Part shown: one piece after another, positions 43,367 to 57,493 of the stretch | How the letters are laid out: every line of letters begins with the position of its first letter | Position numbering within the stretch: the first letter of the stretch is position 1 | NCBI RefSeq assembly: GCF_014529535.1 | Contig: NW_023503375.1 | Location: forward strand, 4,461,620-4,525,619 | Origin: Bradysia coprophila | Lineage: Eukaryota > Arthropoda > Insecta > Diptera > Sciaridae | DNA length: 64,000 nt | Reading direction: 5' to 3' | The notes under the pieces: generated by a model | What the model was told of the DNA's origin: nothing | Databases searched by the model: none | What the model saw: only the letters and a program-made list of their open reading frames with translations | Made by a program: the position numbers and the translations under genes

Positions 43367-44265
43367 TGTAGCAGCTCTCTTAGCGCATTATTTGTTGCAA
43401 ATTCATTATCTGTGGAAGAGATAGAAAAGACTTCGTTATTGCATGTAACAAATGGATGAGCTTAATTTGCAATGCAAATGTAGGGAGAAATTAGATATTT
43501 CCCATCGAATTTCAACTGTGTGTGAATGCACCATCAGATCGATTTGTTTTACCAAAAAAAATGTTTTTTTGTTTGTTTCAGTATTTCGTACATTGTGGAT
43601 AAATACGGGAATGTGCAAATGTTTGAATTCCCCATTCGCATCAGTTTCAATTATGTTCATTCCCTATTGGCACTCATTTGAACATCGAATCTCGTTTAAT
43701 AGCCTTAATCTCATATTCTGTTTTGTACAACACACACATTCTATTTTATCTCAATGAATGTACTGCACTACTCTCTATAGAATATGCATTACAACTACAG
43801 TGGAATCGTATTATAGGAATATGCATTTTACATGCCATTCGACTCTTTAGATACATAAACACAGAGCTTATTCAATGTGAACTATCCTATGTGAACGAGA
43901 AAAAAAAACATTTAAATGAATCTCTGATGGCAATATAATAGCGGTTACAATACGAGCTTCAATTTTGCACATTTTTCATTGTTCACCGGAGTTAATATAA
44001 AACGAAAAACTAATAAAAAGGTAAAAAAATGATCAGAGTAAACAACATGCAAAGTAAACAAGGATTTTTCAAACAGCTTTCAAATTTTTGTACAACGAGA
44101 ATATAATGCTTGGCTAGCACAAAATGCATATCAACCTGTACGTAAAAGAAGGTACGACCTAGGCAATATTTTAATTAATTTTTTTTATTTGAAATTGATT
44201 TACGAATCGAACTTGTTGTTAATCTCTACCAAGATGAGTGTTTAGCAGGTAATTACATTTGTAAT

Positions 44266-45060
44266 TGAGTTGGTCCTGACTCGTGACTTCTAAATTATAT
44301 TTGAAGGGCTTGGTGGCCGTGATTAATACTTCAAAAAGTGATTTATATCATCTTGTAGAACAGGACTTTCAATACATCTCCATTTTGACAAGTTTTAAGA
44401 ATATTTCTGGAGTTTTAGCTACTTTTAAGAATGTTTAGGAATTACGAGAATTTGTAAGAATTTTTAGGCATTATAAACGTTTTTATGAATTTTTAGAGAT
44501 TTTTAAGTGTTTCATGAATTTTTAGGAAATTCGAGAATGTTTAAGAATTTTCAAGAATATAATTGACAGTCTGACAAATAAATTATGTTTGAAGGCCTTG
44601 GTGGAAGCGATTAAGACTCCAAAAAGTGATTTGTGTAATCCTATAGAATAAGACTTTTATTACTTTGGAATTTTGACATGTTTTTTTTTAGGAATTTTAG
44701 AAATTTTCATAAATTTTTAGAGTTTTTTCGAATTTTGAGAATTTGAGTAAAATGAAAGCGAAATAATTTCAATTGTCAATAGCCAGACCAGATCATTTTA
44801 TTTTGCTTTTTACCTTAAATTTTTCATAATTTTTAGGAGTTTCAGAAATTATTCGGAATTTCGGGAATTTTTAGGAAATTTGTGAATTTTTAAGAATATA
44901 ATTGAGCCTGTCCTGACTCCTGACATTTAAATTATATTTGAAGGCCTTGGTGAAGGTAGATTGGTGGGAGTACTTCAAAAATTTATTTCCATAATCCTCT
45001 AGAATAAGACTTGCAACACTTTGGAATTTTAACAAGTTTTTCGAGAAACTTTCGTGAATA
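44266..45060 (+). repeat. Three diverged ~290-350 bp tandem repeats
   Basis: The phrase TTGAAGGCCTTGGTGG, followed by AAAAAGTGATTT, TAGAATAAGACTT and TTTTGACAAGTTTT, recurs starting at 44301, 44589 and 44938. Copies are separated by simple TTTTTAGAATTT filler. An old local duplication with no coding potential. Confidence 0.6.
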
Positions 45061-46481
45061 AATTTGAGAATTTCGATAATTTTTGCAAGTTTCAGAAATT
45101 TTAAAAAATCATTTGGTTTTTCGAGAATTTTTAGGAAATTATATAATTTTTAGAAATTTTCTAAATTTTTCAGAATCTTTGAAATTTTTAAGGATGGAAT
45201 TTCTAAAATAAAACATGGCTTCGACCAACTTATGCGAGACCGGTCAAAGCAAGATCAATCTTTGCGGTTCTTGGCTCAACCGATTCTTCCTAAAAATCCT
45301 TATGACAAATTTTTTGTTTAAAAACTGTCGCTAGCTTTCGGAAAAAATGATCAAAGATCAGCATCATTTCCGTCCAACCAATTTTTCCTATCGGTCCCAG
45401 TGACTTTTCATTCGAGATAAAAAACAAACTGTTCCACGAACATGTAAATAACGAATCTATTGAGTCACAAACCATTAAGCTCGTAAATGCTCTGAATTGT
45501 GCTTTATTTCAAATATATTTTCAAAATTTATTCTTCATCGGAGCGATGAGTTTTCAGATTTATAAACGACTTGAATCGGTAGAGAATGTTGGACCGAACA
45601 GGTACTTAAGATAATTGATGACAATCTCATATATTTAACTTGGAAGAAAAACCGTCTTCACATCAACATATAATGTGTACATAAAACTTCAACATGTAAT
45701 TTATTCACCAAAAATCATGTAGCATAACAATTGCTGTCATTTAGTTCAATAATAATATATCGCTCGTCTTCTATCTAATCAACCGCACAAAATGTGTGTG
45801 CGGGGACGTTTTTTTTATAGAATGGAACTGTTCCTATGTATGCGATTGTGTATCGTACCTGTTTCATGTTGTATCTTGACTCATCTTTGTCAAGTATATA
45901 AAGTTAACGAGATGCTACGATGATAGCATAAAACGTTTCTAATAAAGTGCATTCACGGTATATGTATCATCAATTTCTTTTTCACTTTTTACACACATAA
46001 TAAATAGCGATGACGAATGCAAAGGTATCGTATAGATCGTATACATATATTATGCACAGAAGGTTTTCAAGGGTCTTGTTTCGATGCGTAAGCAATTTGG
46101 TATTTCACATGAGACCAATACATTTTACTAAATGAAATTCAATGAGTCGTTGAGTTTATGTTGCATACGGAATTCAATATATATATTGTTGATGTGAAGA
46201 AAGTTTGGGACTGGTTGACACGGTAGTTAATTAATTAAAATTTTGATGTAAAGAAGGTCTATCTGATGGGATGTGGTATTGACTGCATCGACAAAATGCA
46301 AAGTATCGAAAGATTGATGAAATCATTTATTGTTGATGTTCTGACTTCTCTGATAACCACCAAAATTCCCTTAACTGAAAATCAGGGTCTTATGACAGAA
46401 AATCAACTGAAACGCAGAGCTTATTATTCCAAATTTCGATTCTTAAAATTTAAAAATTCTGAAAATTCTTAAATTTGAGAA

Positions 46482-46563
46482 TTTTACAGTCAGAGGCAGT
46501 GAAATTTCTGCATGAATTTACTTCAGCTGTTTTTCATGCAGAAATTGCATCTGACTGTAAAAT
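46482..46563. repeat. 82-bp palindromic element
   Basis: TTTTACAGTCAGAGGCAGTG then AAATTTCTGCATGAA is mirrored by TTCATGCAGAAATTGCATCT then GACTGTAAAA. The loop ACTTCAGCTGTTTTTC is shared with the element at 56993-57224 (CTTCAGCTGTTTTTC), linking the two. Confidence 0.6.
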
Positions 46564-48334
46564 AACTTAAAGTTCTTTAAAATTGTGGTTTTAATCGACG
46601 AAGGATTATAGATGATGAGTTCGTAGTCGACCATATTGACTTGAGTAATTTTTATCCGATTTTCAAAATTTTGTCTGAGCCATTTATCAACCAACTTTTA
46701 CTTTCGTTGTTGAAGTCGAATGATCTGAACGTAATTCCCTAAAACAGTTTTTTCAAATTTGTCGAAAACACGATAGCTTCAGTAACTAGAGTTGGAAAGC
46801 ATTGCCTTGTGTGAAATGTGCGGTCGGAGCGAAGCGAGAGAGTTTTTTTAGGTGACAAAAAAACGTTTTGTCTTTGTTTTCCCTTTGTTACCTTAAAATG
46901 GGATGGAATGAATGTAAAGAGAATCGCTACTCGTCTGTGGAATGACTGGAACAAACAAAACTCATGTCTTGCGGTCCCCTTACCATAACTGTTAAAATCT
47001 ATCGAAAGTTTGTTTAGTCTAGAGACCTGGTCCACCCAAGCGGAGTGCTCTAGTTATTACGTAACGAATTCAACAGTTTCATTTGTGAGTAACACAAAAC
47101 TGGTTGTATTACAAGTATACCCCTTCTATCATAACAACAATTCAATTTACATATTCTCAGACCACAAAAAACCATACAAAACAATGAAACAAGAAAAAAA
47201 ACTCATCCAAACACAAACTCAGCACATTCCTGTCTCAATCCTTCAGTTTTCTTTCAATTTAAATTTCCAAGAAGCAATCAATAAAATGCTGCATTTCTCG
47301 AACAAAACATAAACATCATTTTGATGCTAAACTAACATTTTAATTGTTTCATTAATAGCTATGACTTCACGGCAGAATGACACGGGTTTCGTTGAGAACC
47401 ATTAAATAAAAAAATTTCATTTCTTGTCTAAATCTGATAGCATTAGTCCCATTCGGACTTTAAGTGCTTTACAGGCAACCCTTCAATTAAAGAGACATTT
47501 TTTTTTGAGGAAATTATTGCGACCAAATCTCGTGTGTGTGAGGAAGACAGTGGAGACAATATGGGAACAAAATTTTATTATTATTTTGCTGAACATTCGA
47601 TTAGTATCCATCCATACGCTTGAACGGTATGGATTTGAAATGAAATCGGAGAAGATATGTACAAAATTTACAATTGGAAGTTTTGATGATGGCATAAAAT
47701 CCAATTAATAATCGGGGCGCACACATTGACTTCATGAGTTAGTATTATGTGAACGAACTGACTTTAAATTGCTGTTATGCAACGTATGAAAAATGTATTA
47801 AAATTGTACAGAAGCTATTCGCTTTTAACACACGTACTGTGTATTATAAGTATCAGTTTTATAATGTGCTGTGTATTCATACTTGTATATTGAACCAGAG
47901 AAGAGCCACATTACAAGTGTAAACAATGTGACCGTCACTGATTTTGTTGTTGCTGGACATAAAAAAAAATTAAAAATTTAAGAAATGTTGCTTCAGAGTG
48001 AAAAACCCATTGAACCATTTGGTTGATATCATTTTAAAAGTCATAAACAAGACAGCGCTATCGCTGCACTTCATACTTGTCAGCGAACAACGTTAATGAG
48101 AATTTCGTCTTTCATTTCGAATATGATTTATTTGCCATGAGAAATATCAGAAAATTATCAAGAATTTTTTCAGTTTTTTTCTACAAATATTTTAAGTTCA
48201 ATTAAGAGCAATGACTATTGTTACTGGGATTTGAACCAACCAAACGTAGGACATATTAGCCGTCCCTTTCTTTTACAACAGAAAAACAAACAACTGTCTG
48301 AACCTTTGCGTGGCTTTCTGAAAGTGTCAAAACA

Positions 48335-48660
48335 AGAGGCGAGAAAATAGACATTTTCTTCCCCGAACTGTCATCAGACAAAACGTCGACAAAAACAGTG
48401 GTAATATTTTTGGGAATAATTATTTGTGTATCGAGGGAAGAAAAGAGGAAATTCCAACAAAAGAGAAGTTTTCCGGACAGAGCGGAGTAGGTCTCGCGAA
48501 TCGCTCGAGTTGGAATTTTCTATTTTCTCCTAAAGGTGAACACAACGTCTTTCATATATGTTCATCTACACGAAAAAAACACATCGATTTTTTACATCAT
48601 CATTTTTCAAAACATAAACAGGTGACAGTTGGTGGAAGAAAATGTCTATTTTCTCCACTG
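48335..48660. repeat. Inverted repeat around GAGAAAATAGACATTTTCTTCC
   Basis: GCGAGAAAATAGACATTTTC...CGAACTGTCATC at the left is mirrored by GGTGACAGTTGGTGGAAGAA then AATGTCTATTTTCTCC at the right. Related pieces follow at 48665-48710 and occur at 40636-40735 and 59306-59345, so this is a dispersed palindromic family. The 79-codon open frame inside is not gene-like. Confidence 0.5.
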
Positions 48661-48990
48661 TAAAAACAAGAGGGTAGAAAATAGCCATTTTCTTCCACGA
48701 AATGTCAGCAACCACTAGCATCACGACAGGATGCTCAATTCTCTAGAATTGAAAGGCGTATCAAATAAATCATTTCAACCATTCTGCTTCTGCTGCACTT
48801 CTGCTGCAATGATTTTGTCGACGTTTTCGCGATATCCCTCTTAAATTATTTTGAAGTCGAAGTCGAACGAGCTGATACTAATAATAGCACATTACGTCAT
48901 TGTCTCGAACTATTAATTTTCCCAAGTGTGGCGTTTACAGCTCGAGCCGAAGACGAGGGATGGAATCACGCAATGTCGAATTATTTTGAT

Positions 48991-49121
48991 GTGCACGGGT
49001 GAGACACGAACTCACATTACATAAGATATTTTCCCCTTCGGGTCGGGCTGTAACACCCCACTTATCAAATACACAACTTGGAACCTCGGAAGTAATATAC
49101 TATTACTCACTATGCCACCGG
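48991..49121 (-). mobile_element. Possible tRNA-derived SINE
   Basis: On the minus strand, TGGCATAGTGAG (49117-49106) fits a pol III A box (TRGCNNAGYNGG). About 95 bp downstream GTGAGTTCGTGTCTCAC (49015-48999) forms a perfect 5-bp stem with a 7-nt TTCGTGT loop, as in a tRNA T-arm/B box. The distance is too long for a tRNA gene, so a SINE head or decayed tRNA-like element is more likely. Confidence 0.35.
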
Positions 49122-52100
49122 TAAATGACGTTTTAACATTCATTCCAATCAAGTAATGACTCGTTTTCCAGAGGATTATTGAGTTTAAGAAGATTACACC
49201 CTAACTTCCGTAAATTAACTCCGACGGCTGCTCATGTTATTGTTCCAAATGTACGTGTTCCAAATCAAGGAATCATTGCTCTTAATTGTTGAGTGCAAAT
49301 AAATACATTAAATTCAAGTAAAATCGCACGCTACATAAGATTTATAAATCCCAAAAATATCACGTAAATGGTAAGTGTATTTCATAACGTTTCTCCGATT
49401 ATAACATGACCTCTTAACAACTTTTAAAAATCGTTTCGAAAATTGACATTGTAACGTAAAGCTGATCGCTAAAAACTACACCTCTCTCGATCTACAATAA
49501 TGCTGTAAATAATTGATTTCACGATTTATGCATTTTTGTTCACCATTTACCCAGGTCGGCTTATAATCACATGCATAAAATTCTGTATAAAATCTATAAA
49601 CAATCAAATTCATAATTCATTTTAATAAATAATATTTCACCTCATGTCTATTTTTGTACCCTTGACACCTGGGCAAAACCTATTCCGTACAATTAAGTTT
49701 AGTTTTTTTTTCGATTATGTTCATTGTTATTATTTGTTCAATTGAAAGCAAGCAAGAAAAAGAGTAAGAGAGCGTTTTTAGCCGTCATAACTTAATATTT
49801 ATAATGCAAACTGTCGCAAAAAACATCACGAATTCTTCAGCTTAACAGCAAAACATTGAAAAATTTCTGTGTTTTATGTACGCAAACATTACGAAAAGAA
49901 ATGTTGACACTGCACAAAATAGAACTAAATCATTCGACCATTAAAACGTGATAATAACCTTCGTAACGCATTAAAATGTGACTCATTTATTGGAAGAGAC
50001 TAATCTGCAAATGGATAACGAATTTTCTACCGGGTAAGGAACAAATGAGGAATCCTGGTAACCTCGTTACCGGGAAATATTTTGTTACCGCGGAATCCAA
50101 GCTTCGCCGAACAGACCACCGGTAAATGTGTAACTGCAACACAATTGCAATTTTCCCTAGCACACACAATCGTCAATTTCCATAACACAACAAATTAGTG
50201 CAATAGTGCTCACGAATGGTAAGGTGCAGTGCACATGAAAAGCGTGACATTCTGCAGAGATCTTTGTACTGTAGATCTGATACAATAAATGATTTAAGAT
50301 GTACAATGTTTTGCTGCAGCTGAAACACACTAATGGTTACATCATGTATCCAACTCTGTCTAATCAGTGTCTTAGCTGCCCTAAATACGTTTTATGTACA
50401 CAGGTTGACATTATCCCATCAGAGTAAAGAAGTCGCTGTGTGTAGCTTGGCGTGAGCTTGGCTTTGGATTGATTAATTTACAAGTAAAGTGCGCACACCA
50501 GTCTCCGAGCATGTAGTCGGACACATATTGTTCCTTCATTGATAACATTTTTAATGAATAAAAAAATAGTTTTCCGAATACTGGCACATGTCCGGAGACT
50601 GGCGGATATGCTGGAAACGGATTATCTCAAAGTATTAGAGTGAAGTTACGGTCCATTGAGTCTTGAAACGTGTAGTGAATTTACCAGGAGATCCACAAAC
50701 ACACACTTCTTGTATACTAATAAATCAAAAGCCAAGATCATACCAAGCTACACATGAATCGGATATCGGAAATATTGCTTTAGTAATGAATGGTTCGAGG
50801 GAAAAACGTCCGTAATAGTAGGATGCTGCGAAAGTAGCAATTTTTTGATAAAGACAAACTCTCAGGTGCGTTTTTGAGCAACAAGCTTCGGTAACTGTCT
50901 TTTTGAAAAGTGTAGAATTTGTATGGCCAAGCCGAAGGCGAAGTATACAAGTACACTTGTATTAAAAGAGTTCCGAATCATGTCTTGGAGTATTACAAAC
51001 TAATGAAGTAGCAGCATCCAATATATTCTGGTTTGATATTCACATAAGAAAATGAAAAAAAAACGAACCGAAAGTAGTCCTCATGTAATGGATCATTTTC
51101 GTCGAAGGCAGTGTGCTATGTAATGGTCAACTTTCGCATGGGTCAGATAGTAAAAGTCTTTCAGGTTGTAAGCTTTGATGAGACAAGAAAATTTAATTTC
51201 CGGTTTTAGTGAAAATTTAATTTGCAACCACAGACACACCACCCATCGCTGAAACTTCCATCTCATTCAGTTCCTCACTTTTTCCCCCTCCGTTCAACCA
51301 TTTTCAATATTTTTTCCATTCTTTTGGTTAATATAGAAATCCGATGTTTATTTTCCTTCTATTCTAGTGTAGCATCATGTTATGCACATTTTAATACGGT
51401 GTTCCGAGAGTGTCGCTTCGACGTGTTCTTTTTATAGCATTGCCGTACTAAAAATACACACACATTGTATAAGGTATTAACTCAAGAACGGCAGTTAACA
51501 TACAGTCGATTTGTCGTTACATGGAAATGTAATACGGTAAGAAGAATATATCATCAAGAAGTCGTGTGCTTTTCACGGAATTTATACAAATTCATTGAAC
51601 ACACAAATTGACATTAGTGTTTGATATAGGCATTGACGAAAGTGTCTTGCCAGTCATTCAATGATAGTAAAATTTCATATTATTACAATATCATCCGTAA
51701 TGGACAGAGAAGCATGCAGAATACGTTTATTTTATCGCAATATTTTAGCCGCAGACGTGATTTCGTTGTCGTTCATGGTTTTAATTGACAATGCCGGGGC
51801 GGAGAAATGATTTTTTTTCTCTTAAAATAGCAAATATTTTCATATTTCGAATTCATCGTGCCGTTTAGTGTTTGTTACACATTAGACCATTGTTGCAGTA
51901 TTCTAATGCATATCGACGAATAATACCGTGGATAGTCACGTACGACATTGATTAAGAAAAAAAATGACAAAATCGGTCGATGTGCAATTCGAAAGGTGTC
52001 ACACGAACACCATTATACGGCTAACTGCAATCCATCGAAAATGTTTCTGAAATAAATTACCATGACTGATTGCAGCGCACTAAAATTGCAATATTTCTAA

Positions 52101-52518
52101 AATATAAATCCAAAAGACAAATTCTTTGCGAAACACACGGAAAATTCGCCAAAAAAAAAAAAATTGACACAAAATTATGTGCATGCAACTGACTCAATCG
52201 AAAGTCGTCCCCACGAAATGCTCGAATCATTGTGCATTCAGTTTTACCGCTAGAAGCAATATTCCGTCATTTTAAACGAATGGGTTTTTAATCCATTTAA
52301 CCAGCAAAGAGACGCCACCATAATTCTACTATTAATGCAGTTTGGATAATCGGTTTCGCTTCACTCTTCTGTGTTATTATAATGTTAACTAAGATGAAGG
52401 TTAATATATTGTATCTTTCACTCATGAGCGTACCAACAGACTGGGTACGGAAGGACAAATAAGACACAACAACAAACAAACAATGGCAATAACATTATTC
52501 CTGCACGACCGGTATATT
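49122..52518. other. Gene-free stretch, 3.4 kb
   Basis: No supported coding sequence. Scattered fragments such as CAACTTTCGCATGGGTCAGA at about 51129 and GGATGCTGCGAAAGTA at about 50821 match parts of the inverted-repeat region at 57300-57600. The rest is AT-rich unique DNA. Confidence 0.45.
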
Positions 52519-52757
52519 GATAGTTTACTATTTTGTAATAGTAGATTACTATACCAGGGAAGTAGTTTAATATCAGGCATCCAGAAGAGTGAAAGTATCC
52601 GAGGCCTTCAGCCCGAGGTACTTTTACTCCACGTGATACGAGATATAAAATTATTTCCTGTGTGCGTGCAGTGTAACGTTTTACTTTACGAGCGATGTAA
52701 AGATTTTTGCCTAGGAAGGGCGTTGGCCCTATTACCTCCCTAGTAAAATAAACTATC
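52519..52757. mobile_element. ~239-bp inverted-repeat element
   Basis: GATAGTTTACTATTTTGTAA at the left and TAGTAAAATAAACTATC at the right are imperfect inverted ends. The interior phrases AATAGTAGATTACTATA, GGGAAGTA and GAGGTACTTTTACTC are shared with the nested inner part of 40206-40834, indicating one family. Confidence 0.55.
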
Positions 52758-52924
52758 TTAACATGCTTCTGCACCGAAAACCGTTCATTTCATCAATTTT
52801 TCCGTGGTGCTCAGAATGTCAAATATTGTACGTAGCTCGGACGAAAAATAAAAAGTCACGTTTTCGCGTCATTATTGACCTCGACTACGCCTCGGATCAA
52901 CTACACAGTAAAACTCAACTTTTC

Positions 52925-53095
52925 AGTCCTTGTGACGTAACAGTTACTTTCCTAACTCATGCTAAAATGCTTTTTCGATTCGAGAACTCCTCCGGCTTGT
53001 GCTGAAAACCTCTTGTTCGCTAAAAAAGCGTTTTAAACTAAGTTAACGTCGACGAAGTCGCGATATTTCAAAACTAGATAGAAAAATATCTATTA
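52925..53095. repeat. Further member of the 2760-2905 repeat family
   Basis: TTTCCTAACTCATGCTAAAATG, TCCTCCGGCTTGTGCTGAAA and GACGAAGTCGCGATATTTCA correspond to the motifs of 2760-2905 and 4140-4215. More diverged than the copies in the DUF2236 genes. Confidence 0.5.
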
Positions 53096-56000
53096 CATGC
53101 TTGCATTCCATGAACTTTCGACGGCCTAAGCCTGTAAAATCGGCTTCGCCTCGGATCAACAAAAGCACACGTAAGCTTGACTTTTCCTCCCTAGTTATGT
53201 AAAAACGAGTAATCCATTTGTTTTGATCGAGTAATGATATCGTTGACAGTGAAATGCTATTGGATTGAACCAATTTTATGGCACACACTTAAACCACATT
53301 CAAAAACGCGATAAAAGTGATAGTGTGCCTGTTTTGACAGCTTTCAAATTCCATCAGAATTTCGAAACTCATTTGCGGCTGTAAACGATTCCATTAACGA
53401 GGAAGACAGAGATAAATTGACGTCAAATCGAACATGACTCCGTCAAAAGAGCAAACAACTGACCCAAAACTGTAACCATGATCACAACATGAAACCTTAT
53501 CTGTGTTACAATTAAAACATTTTTTTTCTGATGCTCGACATGTCGTATAGTATGTGAAGTCACTATCTAGTACACCATAATGACTTCACATGTATACATA
53601 CAGTGTCTGAAAAATCATGCTCGGAGACAAATAATTAATTCAAATGTACAGAGAATTTGCGCATGGATGTGCTAATTGAGCGTTAGCCTAATTAAATGTT
53701 TTCAATTTCATGGTGCTTAGGTTTTAGATTACATCAAACAAATTGGGACAAATTTAATGTTGGTCGTATGAGAGTTTGCTGTTTTTCGATGTTTTATTAT
53801 GCATTGATTTTTACCCTGCTTATTATAGACTTCCATGTTGTCATGGTATATTTAATGAAATGCTAAACTCTTTACACCTTCGATACTTCACCCTTCGACC
53901 TTATCAGCATCGACTAACCCTCTCAATATGTAATCTTTTCCGTGTTGGGTTATAATAAGCCATCAACAACCACTCAGACTTCACGGTAGATAATTTAAGA
54001 ATTAATTAACTTCAGGTTAACAGGGTTAACGTTGTAGCCATCTCGTAGTATCAAGTTAAAATTTATTTTGTCTTTTAAGTGCGAAACGAAATTAAAATCA
54101 AATTACGAAAAAAATCACCAATTAAAACTGATGTGAAGGTGAACAAAGTTCAACGATTTTCAATTATTTTTTTTCTTTTAAATTTTAAGATTTGATAGAC
54201 AAGAGTTCAAGATCATTATTTCATTTTTCTCGCATCTTCGATGTATACAATTTAAACACTCTACTGACGAACAACACATACACACTCGGAGTTCAATTAG
54301 AGAATTGATCGTATGGTCCATCTGTCTGGGATTGTGAGAACAACAGATATTCGGTTCGTCAGCGCTTGTGGTGAGTAATATATCGATAAATTTTCAAATG
54401 TAAAATTATAGACAAAAAATTCATTAATTCATCGATTGTTTGGATTATATCGTTGAAATGATATTTGAAAATGGAACTGTCAGAATTGACTATGGTTGAT
54501 CGGCTAGTGTAAGCTAAACAATGAAATCCAATCAAGCTTGAAAGTTGGTAGAGTCAACGGTTGTGTTGAAATGAAATTTACAGCAGAGCTTATTATTCGA
54601 AACTTCAATTCATAGGTTCCTAAAAATTCTAAAAAACTACTTTAAATTCTTAAATTTACGAACTTTTAAGAATTTTAAGGAATTCAATTCTTCTAATTTT
54701 CTCGAGGAGGAGACCACTATTTTGTGATTAACATGGTTAATCAGTTAATCTGTTAATCAGAAACATAAGTTTTGTGAATCCTAACGGTTAATCGGCACAT
54801 CAATAAAAAAGAGTGGTTTCTTCCTCGAATTTTCTTAAAAATTCTTAAAAGTTCCTATAAATATCTGAGAACTGTTGGAAATCTCTAAAAATATCTTAGA
54901 AATATATAAATCCTTAAAAAATTCTTGAAAATTCCGAAAAGTTCTTGGAACTCCTAAAATTTTCTAAAAACTGTTGGAAATTTTTAAATATAAAATGATC
55001 GAGTTCCTAAAAATCTCTAAGAACTGTTGAAAATCCCTAAAAATATCTTAGAAATCTCTTAAAAATCTCTAAAAATTCCTTAAAAAATATATCTAAAAAT
55101 TCCGACAAATTCTCGGAATTCCAATTAATCTCTAAGAGCTGTTGGAAATATCTAAACGTATGATAAAACGTTGTATTAATATGCAGTTCTCATCAGGCCA
55201 TGGCGACAGTGGTACTCGATACGGTGCTCTATCGAACACTATACTGATTTGCTCACGAAAAAGTCTAGCGAATCATAGTTGAAATGTAAATTAAACTCAA
55301 CACCAAACTTCCTTACTCGTGGCCAGTTCTATGGTAAAGCTACCACAAAGCAAACATAGCAAAGCGGGCTTTGAACATACGTACATGTAGACAAAACCCG
55401 CTTTGCTCTAAACATATCTTAGAATACTTTTAAAAATCTCTAAAAATTCCTTAAAAATCCTAAAAGTTCTTAAAAATGTCTAAATATTCTAAAAATTCCT
55501 AAGAATTAATCCGAATAATAAGCCCTGATTTACATAGTGTGCGAATGTGAACTTACGCACTTTTCTTCACTGTGAATTTGAAACGACGAAGCAAAAAAAC
55601 TTTGTTCTTGAAGAAGTGTTATGATTAATGAAATATAGGCGTAACATGTGAAGGCTATTCAACATTTCGAATGTTTAAGTATGTTGAACTTTCTTTTTTG
55701 ATAATTTCTGTTGCTTAAAATTTCATTCATTAATTGATGGTTTGATTATAAATACAAAGCGAACGGCTGTGTCAAATTCTGAGATGTAGAATCGAGACGA
55801 TCACGGTTTTAAAAAGTTGTTTATTTTAGCCGTCATTCAATTGGAGCGAAACTTCGGTTATAGAAAAAAGGGTCTGGGTGTTCAATGTACACTTCTCTGG
55901 TACCAACTCTCATTGACTTTGAAAAGCAAAGCCGAATAGCATTTAAGTAGATCAAGCAACTTGTGTGAATCAATTTTTGAAAGAAAAAATTGTGAAGATG

Positions 56001-56992
56001 CGAATCTACGAACGTTGACTTATCGTCTTGGCTATCGTCTTGCTGTCCGGAAATATAAAATTTATTTCGTATTGTTTTGTCATGTCGAGCTGATTTTCAA
56101 GGCTTAAATATTTATCACCAGCAAATAATACAATCAGAAATTAAATGAAACAAAAACAACGACTAACCTACACAGTTCCACTGTGAATGAATCGGAATTT
56201 CTTAAATCTAAAAATTGTGTTTGCATAACCGCTTACTGTATCGAAATTGGGTGAGTAATTGATTAGTTGAAATGATCAGGCACAACATTCCTAACCGCCT
56301 TTTATCATAATCCAGAGAACCACAACACACCGTCTCACATTCTCATCTCGAATAAATTTGATTTTCGTCATATCGTTTAAGTGTTACAACACCGAATTAC
56401 CAATTTGAGTCAATTACATTATTCCGATTGTATATTCGTATGGCCCATTGATTTCTTGCATACCGTTTTTTCCATCTCTTACAAATAGATAGCAACGATA
56501 GATAAAGTGTAATAATCATCCATTTAATGCATATTGAAGACACGACCGAGCTTTTATATTTCGAGATGAAATTTAAATGTAAAAAAAAACAACAACAAAA
56601 TCCGAACACAAAGGAACGCTCATTGCAATAAAACGATTGCAGCGGTCAAAGCCATTACTTCATATTCATCTCGATATTGTTTATGAACTTTCGTTCTCAT
56701 TGTGAGCGATGAATTTAAAGGAATTTTATTTGTTTCCGTTCTTATTTTTAGATATGTTTTTCGACGTTCGCGTTATTGAAGTCATTCAAGAGTGTTTTAA
56801 GCGCGAAAATTACCGTAATGCTTTTTTTTATATTGTTATGAGTGCCATTCGAGTCGTAAAACGAGAACCGCCTTGGGATATGGACTTTGCAATAACTTTT
56901 ACCGGATGACCTTGGGATTTCTTTTTCCTCGGAATTTTACATTCAAGCCAATTAAGCCACCAAATAAATGGTGAGGTTATTTGCATCAGTTA
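53096..56992. other. Gene-free stretch with AT-rich degenerate repeats
   Basis: 54600-55510 is filled with imperfect AAAAATCTCTAAAAATTCCT units interrupted by a ~128-bp inverted repeat (54701-54828, TCGAGGAGGAGACCACTATT / complement). No coding sequence recognised elsewhere; the open frame at 56709-56909 has no domain. Confidence 0.45.
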
Positions 56993-57224
56993 CAGGGGAT
57001 GTCACGGAAATTTAGACATGAGTGTGCTTCAGCTGTTTTTCTGATCAGATGGTCAAGTCATACAGACAAAACTGCTCATACGTCTTAATAGGGTTTTACC
57101 CCCACCACAGGCGTGCGTGTAACGATTTCACCCGTATAAAAGAGTCTTATGGAGTTTTGTCGGTATAAGTTGAGCGGCTGAAAAATATCTGAAATTCATG
57201 TATAAATTTCACTGACGTCCCCTG
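56993..57224. mobile_element. 232-bp MITE with TTA target duplication (Harbinger-like)
   Basis: Ends CAGGGGATGTCACGGAAATT then TA and AAATTTCACTGACGTCCCCTG are inverted. TTA occurs on both sides (56990-56992, 57225-57227). A 3-bp TWA duplication is characteristic of PIF/Harbinger. No transposase. Confidence 0.65.
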
Positions 57225-57493
57225 TTACAAGAAACGAACATTTTGCAAGTGCTGGACTGGTCATACTGTGAAAGATTTGATTGAAAAAGTTTTACTTTCT
57301 TACTGGCAGAAACTTTACTATCTGTCCCATGCGAAAGTTGACCATTACATATCAATTTGCCCCCTGCGAAAATGATCCATTACGTGTATAGTCCATTTTT
57401 CAATGTTTCTATGTCGAAATCAACTTTCACATGCGGCAGCGGGCAGACAGTAATCCAAAATACATTGAATGCTGCTACGTACTTCATTACTAA

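Larger units (their letters stand above)
43367..48334. other. Gene-free stretch, 5 kb
   Basis: Possible 5' regulatory region or first intron of the secreted-protein gene. Short open frames are AT-driven. It contains the degenerate repeat at 44266-45060 and a palindrome at 46482-46563. Runs of TTTTTAGGAATTT-like DNA fill 44400-45200. Confidence 0.45.

Noticed and set aside
48225..48255. GGGATTTGAACCA resembling a reversed tRNA B box
   Set aside because: No A box or cloverleaf partner at a plausible distance.
48424..48663. 79-codon frame
   Set aside because: Lies between the arms of a palindromic element and lacks any conserved motif.
56709..56909. 66-codon frame starting MNLKEFYLF
   Set aside because: No homology recognised, no splice partners, AT-rich composition like flanking DNA.
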